A DNA stretch of 64,000 bases from Elusimicrobiota bacterium (lineage in GTDB: Bacteria > Elusimicrobiota > Elusimicrobia > UBA1565 > UBA9628): contig DMMY01000001.1 of the NCBI GenBank assembly GCA_003452935.1, forward strand, positions 1-64,000. The letters run 5' to 3'. Shown piece after piece: positions 1 to 8,215 of this stretch. Under the pieces are notes generated by a model. It had not been told where the DNA came from, did not search any database, and worked only from the letters and a program-made list of their open reading frames with translations. Each line of letters starts with the position of its first letter. Within the stretch, counting starts at the first letter, position 1. The position numbers and the translations under genes are program-made.

Positions 1-38
1 CACTTTTGAAAAATTAGCGACAAGAGATCGGTAAGGCC

Positions 39-66
39 TTGACAAATCGCGAAGCCGGGCTATACT
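39..66 (+). promoter_or_regulatory. sigma-70-type promoter of the small RNA
   Basis: A consensus -35 TTGACA (39-44), a 16-base spacer and a -10 TATACT (61-66) lie on the plus strand, predicting a transcript start near 73. No protein gene follows on this strand. What follows is a region of strong inverted repeats ending in a terminator, so the promoter most likely drives a non-coding RNA. Bases 1-38 show nothing else recognisable. Confidence 0.7.
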
Positions 67-72
67 GGTGAT

Positions 73-274
73 GTCGGAAGGTCGCGAGCCCGTCCTGAGT
101 CCGGTGCCGTCGACGTGGTCGCGAATGTGGAAGTGGTTGTAGCGGACCGCAAGCCGGACGACGCAGTCGGGACGTTGCAGTCGCAAAACGTTCCGGACTC
201 AGGACGGGTGTCCGTATCAAATGGGGCGCCAAGGCAGTCGATAGAACGACGCTTGCCTTGGCGCCTCTCCTTTT
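73..274 (+). ncRNA. Candidate structured small RNA (possibly 6S-like)
   Basis: The segment has a strong promoter upstream, no credible reading frame and long inverted repeats. A perfect 16-bp helix joins 89-104 to 193-208, enclosing 88 bases. Outside it, GAT..CGGA (about 70-79) can pair with TCCG..ATC (about 211-218), giving a closing stem and an internal loop. Inside it a small hairpin forms from TTGC/GCAA around an AGTC loop (about 174-185). The RNA would end at the hairpin at 225-265. A rod-like RNA of about 200 nt with a closing stem, bubble and own promoter resembles 6S RNA, but I cannot recognise conserved 6S sequence, so the family is a guess. The existence of the RNA is better supported than its identity. 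Confidence 0.55.
225..274 (+). terminator. Strong intrinsic terminator of the small RNA
   Basis: A perfect 12-bp stem (225-236 with 254-265) is extended inward by GTCG/CGAC (237-240 with 247-250) across a 3-base bulge. It is followed by TCTCCTTTT. It lies just beyond the stop codon of the convergent queE gene, so it may also block readthrough from that side, although the minus-strand tail is less T-rich. Confidence 0.75.
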
Positions 275-968
275 AGGGAACGCCCCAGACCGGATGCCAT
301 TGGGGAATCAGGCGGACATCCTTAAGCAGGGCGGAGGCCTGACGGAAATACAGCACCACATCCCGGATGCGCGCCGGCTCTTCGCCGTTGCGGGCCGTGG
401 CCGGCTGCAGAACGAGAGGAATGACAGGGGAAGCCTCCTGCATCAAGCGGATGACTTGCCTCCACTCGGCCTTGGTGGTTCTCCTGGTCAAGACGACTTT
501 GACGAAGGTCCGCTTCGGAGCCAGGCGAAGAAACTCCAAATGCCGGGACCACAGCTGCCGGCCCGTGGCCGAGGGCAGCTTTATGTCCATGGCGACCATA
601 TCGCACAAGCGGGAGGCTTTTTGGAAGGATGCCGGCAGAGTCCCGTTGGTCTCCAGATAATTTTTCATCCCCTGCCGTCTCACCCACCCCATCATGGAGG
701 TCACGAACGCCTCCTGAAGCAGCGGCTCACCCCCGGTCCAAGAGACCGCGTGGTGCCGCCGGCGCTGGAGAACGCCGGAGAGTTCGGCCTGCAGACGCCT
801 CAGGGACCACGACTGCCCGGCCGACCTGGAGGTGTCGCAATAGCGGCAAGCGAGGTTGCAGCCGGCCAGGCGCACGAAGGCGTGGCGCTGGCCAAGGTAG
901 AGCCCCTCCCCCTGCAGGGAAGAAAAGACTTCCACGATGCGGCCAGCCCTGCCGTCGTCCGCGCTCAT
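273..968 (-). CDS. queE: 7-carboxy-7-deazaguanine synthase QueE
   Basis: This is a radical SAM enzyme that converts 6-carboxy-tetrahydropterin to 7-carboxy-7-deazaguanine in queuosine/preQ0 synthesis. The 231-residue protein has the family opening (FSSLQGEG, residues 15-22) and the cluster-binding cysteines C37, C41 and C44 in a CxxxCxxC motif followed by DT. A GGEP motif follows at about 79-82. Length and motif order are normal for QueE. Its ATG overlaps the queC stop by four bases (ATGA), so the two genes are translationally coupled. QueD and QueF, the other pathway members, are not in the window. Confidence 0.93.
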   Translation of the reverse strand: MSADDGRAGRIVEVFSSLQGEGLYLGQRHAFVRLAGCNLACRYCDTSRSAGQSWSLRRLQAELSGVLQRRRHHAVSWTGGEPLLQEAFVTSMMGWVRRQGMKNYLETNGTLPASFQKASRLCDMVAMDIKLPSATGRQLWSRHLEFLRLAPKRTFVKVVLTRRTTKAEWRQVIRLMQEASPVIPLVLQPATARNGEEPARIRDVVLYFRQASALLKDVRLIPQWHPVWGVP

Positions 969-1648
969 GGCGATCGTTCCAAGGCCGGGTCCGCGCGGCC
1001 CGCCGCTTTAAATCCGCGCGCGCGCAGAAGGCAGGAATCGCATCGGCCGCAAGGCCTTAGGCCCCCGCGGTAGCATGACCAGGTCAACTCCAAAGGCACA
1101 TGCAGGCGCGCCGCGAGGCGGACGATCCCTTTCTTATCCAGACGCTCCAGGGGAGCCAGAACGCAAATAGGGCGCCCCTGCGCGCCTCGCCGGGTGCCCA
1201 GACGGGCGACTGTCCCGAAGGCCCGGGTAAAATCCGGGCGGCAGTCGGGGTAGCCGGAATAATCCTGGCAGTTGCTGCCGATGACCACGGCCCGCGCGCC
1301 TTGAGCATCGGCCAGGGACACGGCCAGAGACAGAAACACGGTATTGCGGCCCGGAACATAGGTGGTCGGGATCGGCCCCTTGCCGATGCGCCCGGGCGCC
1401 TGCGCCGGCAGCTCCTGCTTGCGATCCACCAGGGAGCTGCTCTTAAGCCAGGGCAAAGAGAGGCTCACCTCCATCCGCGATACGCCGGCCCGCCGGGAGA
1501 TGGCACGCGCGGCCGCGATCTCCCGGACATGCCGTTGTCCATACCGCACCGTGAGCGCCGTGACCTCATAGCCCTGGCTCTTAGCCCAATAAAGGGCCGT
1601 GGCCGAGTCGAGCCCGCCGGAAAGAAGGACGACGGCTTTGCGCGCCAT
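965..1648 (-). CDS. queC: 7-cyano-7-deazaguanine synthase QueC
   Basis: QueC uses ATP and ammonia to turn 7-carboxy-7-deazaguanine into preQ0. The PP-loop SGGLDS is at residues 10-15. The C-terminal zinc site is visible as C192, C200, C203 and C206. At 227 residues the length is typical. It precedes queE with a 4-base overlap and follows the exonuclease gene after a 7-base gap, so all three probably share a transcript. No preQ1-type leader can exist here, because the upstream gene abuts it. Confidence 0.94.
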   Translation of the reverse strand: MARKAVVLLSGGLDSATALYWAKSQGYEVTALTVRYGQRHVREIAAARAISRRAGVSRMEVSLSLPWLKSSSLVDRKQELPAQAPGRIGKGPIPTTYVPGRNTVFLSLAVSLADAQGARAVVIGSNCQDYSGYPDCRPDFTRAFGTVARLGTRRGAQGRPICVLAPLERLDKKGIVRLAARLHVPLELTWSCYRGGLRPCGRCDSCLLRARGFKAAGRADPALERSP

Positions 1649-1655
1649 CGCGGAG

Positions 1656-2441
1656 CTACTCTTGGCCGGGCTTGACCGGAAATCGGCCGGCCAAGGCCTG
1701 GCGGCATATTTCGGTTAGCTCGGGAGTGGTCTTTTCCGCGCCCATCAGCCATTCAAGATACGACGGCTCCTTGCGCGCCACCTCTTGCAGGGTCAGGGTC
1801 CTATGCTTGCCGAAGTTGAAGCTGGCCTGGCCGTTGCGCCAGACCAGCTTTCCATCAGCGTCCACATTGCGGCTGTCGCGCATCTGGCAGAACCCGGCCA
1901 ACCCCGAAAGATCCCGGGGCAAATCAGGATAGCGCTCGACCTGCGCCTCCAGGACCGCGAGAGAGGCCCGCGCATCGGTTTCGGCTCGGTGAGCTCCCTC
2001 CAAGGTCCGCCCGCAGTAGAATTTATAGGCGGCCGACAAATTCCTGGGCTCGAGACGATGGAATATGGTCAAGGCGTCCACGACGCGGCGGCCCTCCATG
2101 GGAAATTGAAGGCCGGACCGCTTGAACTCCGCCAGCAGCATGGGAATGTCGAATTTCAAGACGCCGAAGCCCGCCAGATCGGCATCGCCGATGAAGCTCA
2201 ATATCTTCGGCGCCAGCTGGACGAATTTAGGCTGGCCCCGCACCATGGCGTCCGTAATATGGTGCACAGCCGAAGCCTCCGCCGGAATAGGCATGCCGGG
2301 GTCCACCAAGGCGGCCAGAATATCCTCGGACCCGTCCGGCTCCCGCCGCAGCAGGGCTATATCCACGATGCGGTCGCGCTCGCACGCCACTCCCGTGGTC
2401 TCCAGATCGAAAAAAACGACCGGCTTGGTCAGACGCATCAT
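1656..2441 (-). CDS. DnaQ-like 3'-5' exonuclease with C-terminal DUF3820-like domain
   Basis: This is a DEDDh-type exonuclease of 261 residues. Catalytic residues are visible as D12 and E14 (FDLETTG), D98 (KFDIP), H151 and D156 (HRAETDA). The C-terminal 55 residues (FNFGKH ... PSYLEWL) resemble the DUF3820 module often attached to such nucleases. I chose the ATG at 2441 because a GGAGG lies about ten bases upstream and the codon overlaps the preceding stop as ATGA; a longer frame starting at 2606 would add a low-complexity Arg/Gly stretch. It acts on DNA or RNA ends in repair or proofreading, with unknown specificity. It is too short to be a polymerase III subunit with a clamp motif. Confidence 0.85.
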   Translation of the reverse strand: MMRLTKPVVFFDLETTGVACERDRIVDIALLRREPDGSEDILAALVDPGMPIPAEASAVHHITDAMVRGQPKFVQLAPKILSFIGDADLAGFGVLKFDIPMLLAEFKRSGLQFPMEGRRVVDALTIFHRLEPRNLSAAYKFYCGRTLEGAHRAETDARASLAVLEAQVERYPDLPRDLSGLAGFCQMRDSRNVDADGKLVWRNGQASFNFGKHRTLTLQEVARKEPSYLEWLMGAEKTTPELTEICRQALAGRFPVKPGQE

Positions 2442-2980
2442 GGGGACTTCACCTCCGGGACGGCCGATGGCGCCATCCCCGTCGAAGATTGCACCGCGGC
2501 GGTAGACAGGGCCGCGCCCGGCGCGAAAACCTCCACCAAAGGCACCGACGAGCGAGCCACGACGCTTGCCGCCGGCCCGGGAAGCGGCGCGGTGGAAAGA
2601 CCGCAATCAAAAACAATGTGGTTATAAGGCGCCACGGTGTAGTGCTCCATGCCTCGTTCCAGATTGACGTAAATATCTTCCTGGGAATACGACACGTCGG
2701 CGTCCTGCCGCGAAAATTCGTCGGTCACCAGAGGTTTGAGCGTTCCGCAAATGCGCCGCATCCGGCGCCAGGCGTCCCGGCGCCTGCCGGCCACGAACCA
2801 GCTCCAGCCGTCAAGGGAATACCGGACCTCACCGCCTCCCGTGTCGACATAACCGACCTCCTGGACCGGGCCCTTGCGCGGCTGGTTCTTGCGGACGGTC
2901 TCGGCTACGCAACCGGCCGCCAAAAGGCAGCAGGCCATGAGCCGCAGTCCCGGAAAACGCCGCCTTGCCACGGCCATCAT
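2438..2980 (-). CDS. Putative lipoprotein of unknown function
   Basis: The 180-residue protein has a basic N-terminus, a hydrophobic stretch and a lipobox LAAGC with C24 as the lipidated cysteine, so it is probably anchored in a membrane facing the periplasm. The middle contains repeated aromatic and acidic patches (YSLDGWSWF, YSQEDIYV), and the C-terminal 50 residues are Ala/Ser/Pro-rich. I recognise no enzyme motif. The stop overlaps the exonuclease start. Two consecutive ATG codons at 2980 and 2977 are possible starts; TATAAT sits directly before them but lacks a good -35. Confidence 0.6.
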   Translation of the reverse strand: MMAVARRRFPGLRLMACCLLAAGCVAETVRKNQPRKGPVQEVGYVDTGGGEVRYSLDGWSWFVAGRRRDAWRRMRRICGTLKPLVTDEFSRQDADVSYSQEDIYVNLERGMEHYTVAPYNHIVFDCGLSTAPLPGPAASVVARSSVPLVEVFAPGAALSTAAVQSSTGMAPSAVPEVKSP

Positions 2981-3013
2981 TATATCATTGGCCGCGCAGA
3001 GCCCGCCCCCGGC

Positions 3014-4363
3014 CTACCGAGGACGGTCAAGACGCCGCGCGCAATCCCGGCCGTCAAGAAGGGCCTCTTCCATGAAGGAATACTTCCAGGCGCCATAGCG
3101 GCCGATGGATTGCACGCCTTGACGGGCCAAGTGCCGGCCAATGGCCGCCAAGGCGGGCTTGCGCTCAAAGTCATAGATCACATAGGCGTAGGGAATCAGA
3201 TTCCACTCCTTGACCAGGAACCGATCGCCGGTCCGAAGTATGCCGCATTCCCGCAAGCCGGCCAAGGTTTCGCGCTCCAGCGAACGCAAATCAACCCGCG
3301 CTCCTCCGGGTCTAGAAACCTCGACATACAGAGACATAGTCCCGGCCGGCGCGTTGCCGGGACAGAAATTGCTGTAATAACCGACCCTGTAAAATGGATA
3401 CCTTCTCTCCGAGAAATACACCCAATGCCGGCCCGAGAGGTCCGCGCGATCGACTCCCAAATTAAGGCACCAGACGCTGGCATGACGAAGCCGCTGCCTG
3501 GCCGCCAGCATGGCTTGCGGCCACGGTCCGGAAAGATCGATGAACTCCGGCAGGGGGAGGGTGTTGACCAGGTGCTTGAACCGCACCTCTCCCAGGCCTT
3601 CTATCCGCGCGACCCGAGACCGCACATTTATGCCGGCGACCCGCGCCGAGGTGTGGATGCGCCCCGAGGGCAACCGCGCAGCCAAGGCATCCGCCAGGGC
3701 CTGCGCCCCGCCGCGACGCGGGTAATAGAATACCGCGTTGTAGCCGAAGCCCTTGGTCTGATCCATGAGCGCGCCGGCGAGAACCTCGGAGGGGTTCGGC
3801 TTGGGAACGAACCGCGCCTGCCAATCCGTGGTCAGGCGGGAAAGCGGCACGCCGAAAAGCTTGCGGTTGTAAGGGTACAAAAAATGCCGGCAAATGCCGG
3901 GCCCAAACTGGCGCAAACACCAGCCCGCAAAGGAAGGATCGCGCTTTAAAGGCTCGCGGCGCCCAGGACGCAAGGCGCCCAAAAACCCGGCGAGGCAATC
4001 GACCACGGTTGAGAACGGCAAGCCAAAGGTGTTCGCTTGAAAAGGATAGCGGGTATCGCAGCCCTGCAGACGGATCCAAGCGCTGCGTTTAAGCGCCGTG
4101 AGGTTCGCGCGTAACAGCCTCCGAACCAGACTTTTTCCGTAGGAGTCGTGCAGATGGAGAAGATGCCCGGTCCGATCAAAAACGAAGCCTTTGCGCGCGA
4201 CCGAGCCGGATGTCCCGCCCACGCGCGATTCCTTCTCCGCCAGGAGCCAGGCGCGCCGCGAGCCCTTCTGGAGGTGATAGGCCGCGGATAATCCCGCCAA
4301 GCCCCCGCCTAAAATCAGGACCTCCGCGTCATAAGGCGCGGGCCCGGCGCCGCGCTTTACCAA
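3014..4363 (-). CDS. FAD-dependent amine-oxidase/UDP-galactopyranose-mutase-like oxidoreductase
   Basis: This 449-residue flavoprotein has a Rossmann dinucleotide motif at residues 18-24 (LGGGLAG) and an E-K-E segment that would bind the ribose. Its plan matches the protoporphyrinogen oxidase/UDP-galactopyranose mutase superfamily found in many glycan clusters. The true substrate is unknown; a sugar or polyprenyl-linked intermediate is inferred from the neighbours. It overlaps the upstream sugar-phosphate transferase gene by seven bases. A clear relative with the same plan lies at 22811-24181, making a pair of paralogues in one window. Confidence 0.75.
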   Translation of the reverse strand: MVKRGAGPAPYDAEVLILGGGLAGLSAAYHLQKGSRRAWLLAEKESRVGGTSGSVARKGFVFDRTGHLLHLHDSYGKSLVRRLLRANLTALKRSAWIRLQGCDTRYPFQANTFGLPFSTVVDCLAGFLGALRPGRREPLKRDPSFAGWCLRQFGPGICRHFLYPYNRKLFGVPLSRLTTDWQARFVPKPNPSEVLAGALMDQTKGFGYNAVFYYPRRGGAQALADALAARLPSGRIHTSARVAGINVRSRVARIEGLGEVRFKHLVNTLPLPEFIDLSGPWPQAMLAARQRLRHASVWCLNLGVDRADLSGRHWVYFSERRYPFYRVGYYSNFCPGNAPAGTMSLYVEVSRPGGARVDLRSLERETLAGLRECGILRTGDRFLVKEWNLIPYAYVIYDFERKPALAAIGRHLARQGVQSIGRYGAWKYSFMEEALLDGRDCARRLDRPR

Positions 4364-5400
4364 ATTTCCACCTTGGCCAAGACTCGGCTAAGAAGGAGCA
4401 CCTCCACGAAAATAGCCGCATAAATGCAAAGCGCCCAGACCAATGACAGCTGCGTCACGAGGAAAGCGCAAAAACTGAGGAAGACCGAGGCCAAGGCGGC
4501 CAGGCCCACCACCTGCCCGCGAGAATACCCCATTTTTTCCAAACGCAAAGCGAAGTGGTCCTTGGAACCCAGAAAAGGAGACTGCCCCCTGCGCAAACGC
4601 AGGCACATCACCAGAATAGTATCGTACATCGGCACCAAAAGGATCAGCAGCGGGGCAAAAACTCCGAGATCGTTGATGTCGCTGTAACGGGTCCCGAGAG
4701 CGAGGCCCGCAAGGATGAACCCCAAAGTCATGCTCCCGGAGTCGCCCATGAAAATCTTATGCCGGGAAGACAAGTTCCATGGGACAAAACCCAGCGCCGC
4801 TCCGGCGAGAGCGGCGGAGGCGAAGTTGACATAAAGTTCCTCGGAAGGCAATGAGATCATGAGAAAACCAGCGGCCGCTATGGCCGCCTGGCTGGCGCTC
4901 AGGCCGTCCATGACGTCGACGATGTTGAAGGCGTTGGTAAGGCCCACGACCCAAAGCAAGGTCAGGCCGACGCCCAGGTACTCCGGCGCGATGAAGCGGA
5001 TGCTCATGCCGAAAAACAACAGGCACAGAGCGGCCAGGGACTGCACGGCGAATTTCGGCTTGAAGTGAAGCCCGTGGGGTTTTTTGAGGTCGTCGACCAC
5101 CCCGAGAAGGAAGACCAGGCCGCCTCCCAACATCAAGCCGCGCAGGCTGCGCAGGGTTCCGGTCGGAAACTGCGTGAAGAAGCGCAGCATAAGCAGGGTG
5201 GCGATGAAGCTAAAAAAAATCGCGATCCCGCCCAGAGACGGGGTTGTCACCTTGTGCGTCTTGACCGAGGAAGAGGGCGCGTCCACCCAGCCGTAACGCA
5301 AGGCCAGAAGCCGGACCAGGGGCGTCAGCAGCAGGGAGAGGCCGAAGGCCGCGGTGGCCGCCAGCAGGTACAGCTTCCAGTATGCCAGAAGGCTTTGCAT
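4357..5400 (-). CDS. WecA/MraY-family polyprenyl-phosphate sugar-1-phosphate transferase
   Basis: This 347-residue integral membrane enzyme moves a sugar-1-phosphate from a nucleotide sugar to undecaprenyl phosphate, starting a lipid-linked glycan. Family motifs are present: DD at 103-104, the N156-N159-D162-D165-G loop (NAFNIVDVMDG), MGDSGS further on, and a cytoplasmic SKDHFALRL segment with a histidine. About ten hydrophobic helices are visible. The ATG at 5400 begins one base after the preceding TAG, and it removes a Cys/Arg-rich non-membrane extension possible from 5553. It resembles the WecA/TagO branch rather than MraY, since it sits among glycosyltransferases and not murein genes. It is the likely initiating enzyme for a glycan made here. 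Confidence 0.88.
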   Translation of the reverse strand: MQSLLAYWKLYLLAATAAFGLSLLLTPLVRLLALRYGWVDAPSSSVKTHKVTTPSLGGIAIFFSFIATLLMLRFFTQFPTGTLRSLRGLMLGGGLVFLLGVVDDLKKPHGLHFKPKFAVQSLAALCLLFFGMSIRFIAPEYLGVGLTLLWVVGLTNAFNIVDVMDGLSASQAAIAAAGFLMISLPSEELYVNFASAALAGAALGFVPWNLSSRHKIFMGDSGSMTLGFILAGLALGTRYSDINDLGVFAPLLILLVPMYDTILVMCLRLRRGQSPFLGSKDHFALRLEKMGYSRGQVVGLAALASVFLSFCAFLVTQLSLVWALCIYAAIFVEVLLLSRVLAKVEIW

Positions 5401-5401
5401 G

Positions 5402-7411
5402 CTATTGGAGGCGATAAACCCCGCAGGCAGGTCCCTGAAACACCGGGGTGATAAAATCCGGCTCCAAACCCGCCCAATTGCGGGAGCCGCGTTCGGAGAG
5501 CGGCCGCAGCGCGGGCCGCAAACGTCGGGCCTCATGCGGCACAAGCAGCACATAGCCGAGCCCTTCCGCCTTCAGGCGCCGAGCGTACGCTCCCGGACTA
5601 TCCGCCTGCTCGGCCCAGGCCAGGAACCGGTTGGGAGCGTTGACGGTCGTGGCTGCGTGAGGTTGCTTCACATAATAGCCCCTTTGCTCGCCCACGATGA
5701 GGATTCTATCATTTCTATCCAAATTCTCCTCTGCCCATCGAGCGCAGGGATAGTATTCCAATCGGCGAGACAGGAAAACCTGCCGGTCCTCAAGCCCCAG
5801 CAGAGGCGCGGCGCTGCCGAAGACCGCGTGAACAAAGAAGAAAACCAGCAGATGCGTCGCCGTGAGCAGGCCGACGCCCGAGGCCAAGACCGCCCGTCCC
5901 GCCCGGTTCAAGCGCGTCCAAAGCGCGCGCAGCCCCCAAGCGGCCGCCAAGCATAGCAGCGGGGCCAGGACCACGAGGAAGCGCAAGACCACTCCCGTCG
6001 AGAACCATATCCCAAGGTAAAATCCGCAAAAAACCAAAAGCCGCCGCAAAGCCTCGCTGTTTCGGCTGGCCCAGATGGCTACGGGCAGGGACCAGAAGCA
6101 AAGCTCCCAACCCATGTCGCCCAAGACGTCCATGCCTCCCCCAAAACGGAGGCTATTGCCCAGAAGCTGGACGGGCAGATGCGCCAGGGCCTGGTACCAA
6201 GGGCCGCCGAAGCCGTACTCCGTGAGGACATGGAAATACCCCTGCGCGGACGCCCCTTCCCACCCGGCCCGACTGCTGGCAAAAAACCGATAAAAAAAAG
6301 GAAAAACAGGATTGCCCACATTGACCGCGTTCTTGATGAGCCAGGGCGCAAACACCGCCGTGACCGTGGCGACGAATATCCCCAGATCCGCGCCGCGGCG
6401 CAGCCTTTGCCCGGCTCGCGCGCAGGCGAGGCGCCCCAGCAAGGTCGCGCCCAAAACACCGGCCGTCGCGCCGGCGACATACTTGGTTCCCAGGGCCAAG
6501 CCGGAAAAAAGCGCGCTTAAAACCAGCCACCTCCGCGTCAAGGCGCCGTTCTCTTCATCCAGCCAGCGGCCGAACGAGATCGCCGCAGCCGTAGTCCAGA
6601 GCATGACTAAAGGCTCCACGTAGGTAGTCGAGGCCAGCAGCATGACGGCCGTGTGGGTGGCCAGCAAAGCGCAGGCCAGCCAACGCACCTCGGCGGGGAC
6701 CGAATCCGGGCACACGGCCCATAGCCAGGCCGCGCAGAGAGCCGTGGCAAGCCACATCAGCATTTGCGCCAGCAAATCGCAATGGAGCGCCAAGGCCAAG
6801 GAGAAAAGCATTTCGGCGTTCTGAGGGAAATGAGAAAAAATCAAGTGATCAACGGTGATCAGCCGGCCCGCCCCTAGATAGGCCTGGGGCAAAGCCAAAT
6901 GGTAGACCAGCGAATCGTACTGATGAGGCGGCACCCAGGCAAGCCACAGCAAAATTCCCAACGGCAACAGGACCGCGGCCGCGGCCCAGGGACATCGACG
7001 CCACTGCTCCGCGATCCTGTTGCCAGCCAAGGCCTCGCGCCATTGCGAGAATCCCATCAGCCAAAAAACGGCCAGGACCGAAGCCACGACCCACGGCCGC
7101 AGCAGACCCAAAACGGCGAGAGCAAAAATCGTCAAGCTCAAAATACCCAGCCCCAGGGAAGCTCCCACCACTGTTTTTTGGCCCCCTGGAAGCTCGCCCA
7201 ACCCCAGCCTATCCGCCGCGGCGCGGCCGCAGCCCAAGGCGATGCTCCCCACGACACCCAACAAAACCATGGCCTCCAGGCCGCGGCGCAGCACCGGCCA
7301 GAAAAAACCGGCTGCGGTTAGTATCCCAAAGGCCGCCGTGCCCCAAGCAAACCAGGCGGGCCAACGGAGGGATCCAGGCTGAGCCTGGATTTCTGGAGCG
7401 CCGGGACTCAT
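5402..7411 (-). CDS. GT-C (GT39/ArnT-like) multi-spanning glycosyltransferase
   Basis: The 669-residue protein has roughly a dozen hydrophobic helices and an early periplasmic motif YDSLVYHL (165-172) whose Asp sits where GT39-like enzymes keep a catalytic acid. A soluble C-terminal portion of about 130 residues follows the last helix. Such enzymes transfer sugars from polyprenyl-phosphate donors on the outer face of the inner membrane. The donor may be made by the GT2 encoded just upstream, whose stop it overlaps by four bases. The exact sugar and acceptor cannot be read from the sequence. Confidence 0.7.
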   Translation of the reverse strand: MSPGAPEIQAQPGSLRWPAWFAWGTAAFGILTAAGFFWPVLRRGLEAMVLLGVVGSIALGCGRAAADRLGLGELPGGQKTVVGASLGLGILSLTIFALAVLGLLRPWVVASVLAVFWLMGFSQWREALAGNRIAEQWRRCPWAAAAVLLPLGILLWLAWVPPHQYDSLVYHLALPQAYLGAGRLITVDHLIFSHFPQNAEMLFSLALALHCDLLAQMLMWLATALCAAWLWAVCPDSVPAEVRWLACALLATHTAVMLLASTTYVEPLVMLWTTAAAISFGRWLDEENGALTRRWLVLSALFSGLALGTKYVAGATAGVLGATLLGRLACARAGQRLRRGADLGIFVATVTAVFAPWLIKNAVNVGNPVFPFFYRFFASSRAGWEGASAQGYFHVLTEYGFGGPWYQALAHLPVQLLGNSLRFGGGMDVLGDMGWELCFWSLPVAIWASRNSEALRRLLVFCGFYLGIWFSTGVVLRFLVVLAPLLCLAAAWGLRALWTRLNRAGRAVLASGVGLLTATHLLVFFFVHAVFGSAAPLLGLEDRQVFLSRRLEYYPCARWAEENLDRNDRILIVGEQRGYYVKQPHAATTVNAPNRFLAWAEQADSPGAYARRLKAEGLGYVLLVPHEARRLRPALRPLSERGSRNWAGLEPDFITPVFQGPACGVYRLQ

Positions 7412-8148
7412 CGCTCTTTCGGGGTCAGTAGGGAGCAGCGCCGCAAGCCGGCCTTGTGCAGAATATATTGGCCCAGCAAGGTCAATGTGGAAAGTCCGTA
7501 GACAACGCTGCGCCTAAAATTGATGGACGAGGCCTCGGCAAAATATCTGGCGGCCACGGGAATATCCCCCATGCGGAATCCGCAACATGCCGCCTGAAAA
7601 AGAAATTGCTGGTCAAAAACGAAATCGTCGCTGTTGAGCTCCCAAGGGATGGTCTCCAGAACCTGGCGCGAATAGGCGCGCAATCCGGAATGCCATTCGC
7701 CGAGATTCTGTCCGGAAATCAGGTTTTCCAGCAGGGTCAACCCTCGGTTGGACACATACTTATACAGGGGCATGCCTCCAGCCAGGGCCTCCACGCGAGT
7801 GCGAATGCGGTTGCCGCATACCACATCGCAAACGCCGGCGGCGATAAGACCCGTCATATAGGGCGTCAGCCGGGCATCGTACTGGTAATCGGGATGGATC
7901 ATGACCACGATATCCGCGCCGCGTTTGAGGGCTTCGGCATAACAGGACTTCTGGTTGCCGCCATAGCCGCGGTTGCGTTCATGAACAATGGTGACCAAGC
8001 CCAGTCGCCGGGACAACGCCGCCGTGCCATCCCGGGAAGCGTCGTCAACCAGGACGATTTCATGGACCGAACCATGCGGAATGTCCCGGATCGTCTTTTC
8101 CAGGGTCTTTTCTGCGTTGTAGGCCGGCAAAACCGCTATGACTTTCAT
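7408..8148 (-). CDS. GT2 glycosyltransferase, polyprenyl-phosphate mannose synthase-like
   Basis: This 246-residue GT-A enzyme opens with VLPAYNAEKTL and has VDDAS at 34-38, then a metal-site region HPDYQYD near residue 85 and a downstream GEWHSGLR stretch typical of polyprenyl-phosphate sugar synthases. No C-terminal membrane helices are evident. I chose the ATG at 8148 (MKVIAVLP) because the strand starts there; an in-frame ATG at 8187 is possible. It likely supplies a lipid-linked sugar to the GT-C protein downstream. Confidence 0.82.
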   Translation of the reverse strand: MKVIAVLPAYNAEKTLEKTIRDIPHGSVHEIVLVDDASRDGTAALSRRLGLVTIVHERNRGYGGNQKSCYAEALKRGADIVVMIHPDYQYDARLTPYMTGLIAAGVCDVVCGNRIRTRVEALAGGMPLYKYVSNRGLTLLENLISGQNLGEWHSGLRAYSRQVLETIPWELNSDDFVFDQQFLFQAACCGFRMGDIPVAARYFAEASSINFRRSVVYGLSTLTLLGQYILHKAGLRRCSLLTPKER

Positions 8149-8215
8149 TGCGGATTCACGTATTGTGGCTTTTTTTTCATGCCCCATGCAAAGCCCGGCG
8201 CGCTGGCGATACGCA

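Noticed and set aside
1640..1660. preQ1 riboswitch before queC/queE
   Set aside because: The exonuclease gene ends seven bases before queC, leaving no leader.
2442..2606. N-terminal extension of the exonuclease
   Set aside because: Arg/Gly-rich and inside the upstream lipoprotein gene; the ATGA overlap with GGAGG upstream marks the real start.
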